Source of the DNA: Bacteroidales bacterium
GTDB taxonomy: Bacteria; Bacteroidota; Bacteroidia; Bacteroidales; P3
Direction: 5' to 3'
Length of the DNA stretch: 31,959 nt
NCBI GenBank assembly: GCA_900769785.1
Contig: CAAGHV010000039.1
Span: 1 to 31,959 of the forward strand
Both the position numbers and the translations under genes were made by a program. Positions 27,439-31,959 of the stretch are shown one piece after another. The notes under the pieces are model-generated. The model searched no databases and was not told where the DNA came from. It saw only the letters and a list, made by a program, of their open reading frames with translations. How positions within the stretch are numbered: the stretch's first letter is position 1; every line of letters starts with the position of its first letter.

Positions 27439-28722
27439 ATGAAAAGATTTTACACCATTATAATACTTATTTACAGCGCATTTACAGTTAATACTAATGC
27501 TCAGGATAGTTTATTTTCTCGGGATATTATATGCCAACTTGCGTCGCCACAAATGCACGGACGCGGCTGTGCTTATAACGGCGATAGTATTGCGGCAGAT
27601 TTCATCAAGCAGAAGTGCATAGAAATAGGACTAAAACCGCTTACCAGCAACTTCTATCAAGCATACTCCTACCCTGCTTATGCTATGGAAGAAGAATGTA
27701 GAATTTCCGTAAACGACCACATTTTGATACCTGCTAAAGAATACTTGATATGTAATTTTTCATCGTCTATTAATAAGGACAACATACCTATATTATATAC
27801 TGATATTAAAACAATGGCTGATTCACTACAATACTTTGTTGAAAAACACAAGAGTTATATAGGAGAATGTATGATTTATATCAGTAACAATGCAAAATTG
27901 AGCAAAGATGAGAAAAAGATATTACACTCCCTCAAAAAGGTTAATCCATTTGGGTCGATGGGTATAATTATTGGACAAAAAACTCTTCCTATGGTTTCGG
28001 TAAGCAATTATCCTGAGAACTATAATTCTGCTCTAATATATGCCATCGATACATTGTTCGATAGCAAACCATCTAAAATATCCATTTCTTTCTACAACCA
28101 ATTAGTAAACCATAATACTCAGAACGTCTGTGCATTGATAGAAGGCAGTGAGGTTAAAGATAGTTTCATTGTATTCACTGCACATTACGATCATGTTGGA
28201 CAAATGGGAAAAGATGTATATTTTCCGGGTGCACACGACAACGCCAGTGGTGTGGCTGCAGTGCTTGATATTGCTAAATATTTCCAACAGAACAAGCCCA
28301 AATATTCCCTTGCATTCCTTTTCTTTAGTGGCGAAGAAGCTGGACTTATGGGTTCTTCTATGTTTGTCAATCATCCGCTAATACCACTGAATAAAATAAA
28401 ACTTCTCGTAAACCTCGATATGTTTTGCGGTGGCGACGAAGGTATTATGGTTGTAAACTCGCAAGACAAACATACAAAGGTATTTTACAACAAAATGGTG
28501 GCAGTAAACAATATCAACCAATATGTTGCAAATATAAAATCGCGACCCAATGCCGCCAACAGCGACCACTATCCATTTTCGCAACACTGCCCTGCCATAT
28601 TTATATATACCATGGGTGGAAAATATGGCGGCTACCACGATATTTACGACAGTTGCAACAAATGTGGATTAGAAAACTATGAAAACATCATATCACTTAT
28701 AATCAACGCTATCGTAAAGTAG
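27439..28722 (+). CDS. Secreted M28-family aminopeptidase
   Basis: The 427-residue product begins MKRFYTIIILIYSAF with a signal peptide ending NTNAQ. I chose this ATG because an in-frame TTG 33 bases upstream would lie before the predicted transcript start. An insert-like protease-associated region fills about 75-225. The M28 domain follows with all zinc and catalytic residues: H249 (AHYDHVG), D267 (HDNASG), E299/E300 (FSGEEAG), D327 (NLDM) and H400 (YHDIYD). The family uses two zinc ions to remove N-terminal residues from peptides, in the periplasm or outside the cell. There is no T9SS sorting domain, so the periplasm is most likely. It is convergent with the next gene and has no visible terminator. 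Confidence 0.93.
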   Translation: MKRFYTIIILIYSAFTVNTNAQDSLFSRDIICQLASPQMHGRGCAYNGDSIAADFIKQKCIEIGLKPLTSNFYQAYSYPAYAMEEECRISVNDHILIPAKEYLICNFSSSINKDNIPILYTDIKTMADSLQYFVEKHKSYIGECMIYISNNAKLSKDEKKILHSLKKVNPFGSMGIIIGQKTLPMVSVSNYPENYNSALIYAIDTLFDSKPSKISISFYNQLVNHNTQNVCALIEGSEVKDSFIVFTAHYDHVGQMGKDVYFPGAHDNASGVAAVLDIAKYFQQNKPKYSLAFLFFSGEEAGLMGSSMFVNHPLIPLNKIKLLVNLDMFCGGDEGIMVVNSQDKHTKVFYNKMVAVNNINQYVANIKSRPNAANSDHYPFSQHCPAIFIYTMGGKYGGYHDIYDSCNKCGLENYENIISLIINAIVK

Positions 28723-28901
28723 AAACGATTGCTTATTTCCATCACGATATATACAGATTTTTATCGGGAGGAAGAGTAAATTCTATCGCGAGAGAGTTTC
28801 AGATTGGTCGAGTGTATATACTATCGAATGCTGTATAATCAAACAATCGAACATAGCAAACATCATAGACGAGCATTTATAAACATGATGCAAGCGAGAT
28901 G
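28723..28901. other. Gap between convergent genes with dispersed-repeat traces
   Basis: No gene or standard terminator seen. ATCACGAT followed by TTTTTATC (28741-28764), and AAATTCTATC with GCGAGAGAG (28778-28796), echo blocks in the same order at 8240-8318. Confidence 0.4.
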
Positions 28902-31700
28902 TCATACATCTATATTAAAAAGGAAATCGAAAGCAAAACTATTGGTATTAAGAAGATACGATGTTCGCAACCCTACGGTGATAGGTGTAGATATTTGCAG
29001 TACATTAAGGTTGGCATTGAGTTCCAATCCCACCGATTTATAGTTGCTTACATTATCCACAGCCATATCGGCAAATACATTGGCGGTCAAACGTTTTATG
29101 TAAGCCAATCTTGCCATATCCCAATCGGGATATAGAAAGGGAAATGAATAGTTTAGGGATAAAGTTCCCATAAGTTCGTTGGTATTTATATAACGATAGC
29201 CACGCGGTGTATTAAGCATAGAATTAAGTCTGATACCATTAACCTTATCGATATACCTTCCGGCCATACCTATGCGTATGCTATGGGTGGATATTGGCGA
29301 TGGGAAATATAAGTTAGTGGCAACACTCAAAGCATTATCGGCCAATCCCATTCCGCTATAATAGGCCACTACCACCTGCTGCAACCATGGGTGATAGAGG
29401 TAGCGATAAGGCTTTTCGGTATGATGTATAAACGATGCCGAAACACGCCCAAATACAACATCGGGTATTTCCAACCAATCATAATTATCGAAATATGTAG
29501 TATAAATAAATTGTGTAGTCAAACCTAAGGAATAGAAATGATTACCCGAAGTAAATAAGAATGGTAATGTAGCTGCAACCGACGACTGCCACTGCCCGTA
29601 CTCTACTATACGTTCCATATCGGCAACCCAATAGTTATGCTCCATATAAGAGGTATTGAAATTGATAATAGGATACCACCCGGCATACTCATAATCTATA
29701 TAATATTTATTTTTCAGCGTATTATAGTCGTACTCCCACCCTGCTGTAAGTACAGATGTCCCCAACAAATTCTGACTAAACAAACTAACTCCCAAATCTA
29801 CCTCCCGCGATGATGGCGAAAAACTTACAGGTACCCAGCTATGGAAATCAAACAAATGCGTCCATTTTCGATATGGTTTTGAGTGATAAACAGTATCAAT
29901 AGTAAGTGGTATTGGGGGAATATTGTTGTTGCTTATTGGGGGCAACATCGCTAATGTATCAACCATTACCAATATATTATTAAATGTGTCCTTAGCAATC
30001 ACATAGCCATCAGTTGTATAATCGGAATAAATCAAAGTATTGTTGCCAATAATATAACCGGCCACTCCATATCTCGACGACGTTTGCTGCATAGTAGTGC
30101 CATTACATATATTGTAGGAGAACACCTGAGGTACCGCAGTTTGATCAGAGATATAAAACAGAGTATCGCCACACAATTTCAAGTGCGACACTGTGCAATA
30201 CCTAGGAGCAGTAACAAACGACAATTCAGTGTTTTGCAAATCAAATTCCACTATAGTCGCACCATCGTGTGGTGTAATGGCTACCATAAAAACACTTTTT
30301 TCGTCATTGCCGCAAGCAGGATAACTATATTGGTAGCCGGCCGGAAGTTTTATTCGCCGCTCCTCATTAAACAAGGTATCAAATATAAGCAAATAAGCAT
30401 CTGCATTGTCCATCATCTCCAATGCCACTATACTACCTAGTGGCGAAAATGTTGGAGAAAAGATATTTCGCCCACGTGTAAGTGTTTTAGTATCGTTTGT
30501 TTCGACATCGTAAACAACCAAATTGTTATAAATCACATTCCATCGCTTGTGGGGCACCATCTGAACGTAGGCAAGTTTATTGCCATATTGCGAAAAATAT
30601 CCATCATAGATATTGACCATATTACGCAGTTGGAGTTCATTTTTAGAACTATCTATAACTATTAGTGCCGTTGGACTATCCATAGTAGATTTCAGTGCAA
30701 TAGCATTACCATCTTTCGTCAATCCTGCCGGAGTGTATTCAGAATAAGTTTGCGGAGTGGTGTTTATCACAGTTGCCGTGGAAGAAGTATCATCGGGGAA
30801 AGTATCCCAATACTTTTTCCAATAAACCATTGCCGAATCATATTCTGCCTCGAAATTGCCCTTATACATAGGATTGAGAGTCCAAAACTTTGATGCCACA
30901 CTGCCGAAACCATCTTTCCAATAATCAGTACCGGTCATACGGTCGTAAGCCACTAATAAATAACCCAAATGATAACTACTTGGCACATAATCCTTATAAC
31001 TGCCAAATGAGGCTTTGGAATAAGAGAACGGAATATTGTCCTTATCTGCCAATGCCCTATAAGGAGCGACAAAGCCCCCCTCACGCCCACGCCCCGACGA
31101 CGAAAGTATGGTTTCGGCCCATGTGGCATCGCCTTCCAAGTACCACATCGGGACCATCAATCCGGCTACGGCCCCCACCACATGCTGGCCAAAAATGGAG
31201 GTAAGCACCCCTACACCTTTCTGATTCAGCGCCTCCATTTGCAGCTCATGCCTATATTCGTGCAGCATCAGCTGCTGAAGCCAAGGCTGTGAATATGTGC
31301 TTTGGGGTGGTGCAGTCCACAGCTCTATACGCTTAGGTGCCCACACACTAAGACCATTAGAATATGAACCAATGGCATGGAATACCACCGGTGTTTTGCT
31401 CTGTCTTTTGGAAAAAGGAATATCCATCTCCGTGTAATTATAATACGCAAAGGTATCGCAATAGCGACTCAAACGCTGCACCTCCCCTTCGTAATAATCG
31501 GGATAGATAAACTGAAACTTAGCAGTTTCCATAGTTCGCCACCGTATCGACGATGGGTCTTGACCCGAAATATAATACTGAGCATCTGCCATATGAGCAA
31601 ACAGCAGGAAACCAATGAATACAAAAGTATTCAGTTTTACTACACAACAATAGAGCTGTTGGCCAATGGTATGATAACTATGGAAAATAGTACGAGCCAT
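28902..31700 (-). CDS. Secreted zincin-like domain fused to a beta-propeller and a possible outer-membrane barrel
   Basis: The 932-residue product has a long signal peptide (hydrophobic 25-36, cleavage near MADA|Q at 40). Residues 55-270 resemble a peptidase MA-type zincin: H147-E148-Y-R-H151 in LMLHEYRHELQ, and WYLEGDATWAE at 186-196, where E189 is the candidate third ligand. Residues about 320-600 contain TolB/WD40-like blades (FSPTFSPLGSIVALE, a YSYPACGNDEKSVFM blade). The C-terminal 290 residues alternate polar and hydrophobic or aromatic residues in strand-length blocks (YYIDYEYAGWYPIINFN, HSIRIGMAGRYID) like a surface-antigen or OMP85-like barrel. Such propeller proteins with HEYRH occur in Bacteroidota, usually as uncharacterised proteins. 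Activity, substrate and topology are unproven. It ends in TGA, convergent with the M28 gene. No T9SS sorting domain. Confidence 0.75.
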   Translation of the reverse strand: MARTIFHSYHTIGQQLYCCVVKLNTFVFIGFLLFAHMADAQYYISGQDPSSIRWRTMETAKFQFIYPDYYEGEVQRLSRYCDTFAYYNYTEMDIPFSKRQSKTPVVFHAIGSYSNGLSVWAPKRIELWTAPPQSTYSQPWLQQLMLHEYRHELQMEALNQKGVGVLTSIFGQHVVGAVAGLMVPMWYLEGDATWAETILSSSGRGREGGFVAPYRALADKDNIPFSYSKASFGSYKDYVPSSYHLGYLLVAYDRMTGTDYWKDGFGSVASKFWTLNPMYKGNFEAEYDSAMVYWKKYWDTFPDDTSSTATVINTTPQTYSEYTPAGLTKDGNAIALKSTMDSPTALIVIDSSKNELQLRNMVNIYDGYFSQYGNKLAYVQMVPHKRWNVIYNNLVVYDVETNDTKTLTRGRNIFSPTFSPLGSIVALEMMDNADAYLLIFDTLFNEERRIKLPAGYQYSYPACGNDEKSVFMVAITPHDGATIVEFDLQNTELSFVTAPRYCTVSHLKLCGDTLFYISDQTAVPQVFSYNICNGTTMQQTSSRYGVAGYIIGNNTLIYSDYTTDGYVIAKDTFNNILVMVDTLAMLPPISNNNIPPIPLTIDTVYHSKPYRKWTHLFDFHSWVPVSFSPSSREVDLGVSLFSQNLLGTSVLTAGWEYDYNTLKNKYYIDYEYAGWYPIINFNTSYMEHNYWVADMERIVEYGQWQSSVAATLPFLFTSGNHFYSLGLTTQFIYTTYFDNYDWLEIPDVVFGRVSASFIHHTEKPYRYLYHPWLQQVVVAYYSGMGLADNALSVATNLYFPSPISTHSIRIGMAGRYIDKVNGIRLNSMLNTPRGYRYINTNELMGTLSLNYSFPFLYPDWDMARLAYIKRLTANVFADMAVDNVSNYKSVGLELNANLNVLQISTPITVGLRTSYLLNTNSFAFDFLFNIDV

Positions 31701-31959
31701 ATCTTATATCTATGAAAAATCATATAAAGTTATAACAAACATTGCACCATATAGTTGTAAAATAGATATGGCACAACCTTTTGCCCTACCTGCTATTGTA
31801 GGGTGGGTTACGGCATTTTGCTCATACATATAGTTGTAGTAGATATAATTGCTCATAATCTCAACACTTTGCTATGATAACGTACAATTCAATCGGTTAT
31901 TGCAACAGTGGCAACAATTTAATATATCCACTATTTTCGTACGGTAGATTATCTTACTA
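31701..31959. other. Upstream region of the zincin-propeller gene, cut by the window edge
   Basis: No gene seen. A 6-bp hairpin CCCTAC/GTAGGG (31784-31789 with 31798-31803) has an 8-base loop and no T-run. The nearest -7-like sequence on the minus strand is AATGTTTG (plus 31737-31744), one mismatch from consensus and without a -33 partner, so I do not call a promoter. Confidence 0.4.

Noticed and set aside
31784..31803. Terminator hairpin upstream of the zincin gene
   Set aside because: Stem only 6 bp, 8-base loop, no T-run on either side.

Overview
The window reads as a chromosomal segment of an anaerobic Bacteroidota, most likely an uncultured member of the order Bacteroidales. The evidence is consistent: -7 promoter boxes of the TAnnTTTG type, no obvious Shine-Dalgarno sequences, two secreted proteins with C-terminal type IX secretion (T9SS) sorting domains, a PorX-type T9SS regulator, a FucP-like sugar transporter and a one-polypeptide pyruvate:ferredoxin oxidoreductase. 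No phage, transposon, tRNA, rRNA or CRISPR array was found. I cannot name a genus.

Layout. Positions 1-554 are non-coding and carry the promoter region of a 2,506-residue secreted adhesin-like protein (555-8075, +), which ends in a strong terminator. A 439-base gap follows. Next is a minus-strand cluster whose transcription order is: seven-blade propeller protein (15217-13709), sugar MFS transporter (13695-12370, 13 bases further on), pheT (12274-9803, with its own promoter) and hflX (9699-8515, ending in a perfect hairpin terminator). The propeller gene is divergent from porX (15687-17237, +). Their shared 427-base gap holds a GC-rich array of seven 22-base repeats. porX has a terminator and is followed by a TlpA-type thioredoxin (17396-18607, +). 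A bidirectional terminator separates this from nifJ (22273-18716, -). A 622-base gap upstream of nifJ holds a second, unrelated 22-base repeat array and a perfect 14-bp hairpin. After it come tyrS (24182-22896, -) and a 953-residue T9SS cargo protein (27121-24260, -). Divergent from that cargo gene is a secreted M28 aminopeptidase (27439-28722, +). The window ends with a 932-residue protein (31700-28902, -) that joins an HExxH zinc-peptidase-like domain to a propeller and a possible outer-membrane barrel.

Function. Housekeeping genes (pheT, hflX, tyrS, nifJ) are interspersed with genes for the cell surface and periplasm. PorX is known to control T9SS gene expression in Porphyromonas gingivalis. 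Its presence beside genes for T9SS cargo, secreted propeller proteins, a secreted aminopeptidase and a periplasmic thioredoxin fits a protein-degrading, surface-adhesive lifestyle. No structural T9SS gene is in the window.

The most unusual material is non-coding: two independent repeat arrays with the same 22-base period, each built on a short dyad; a four-helix, switch-like fold just upstream of hflX; a perfect 14-bp hairpin that is not a terminator; and related sequence blocks in two distant gene-end gaps.
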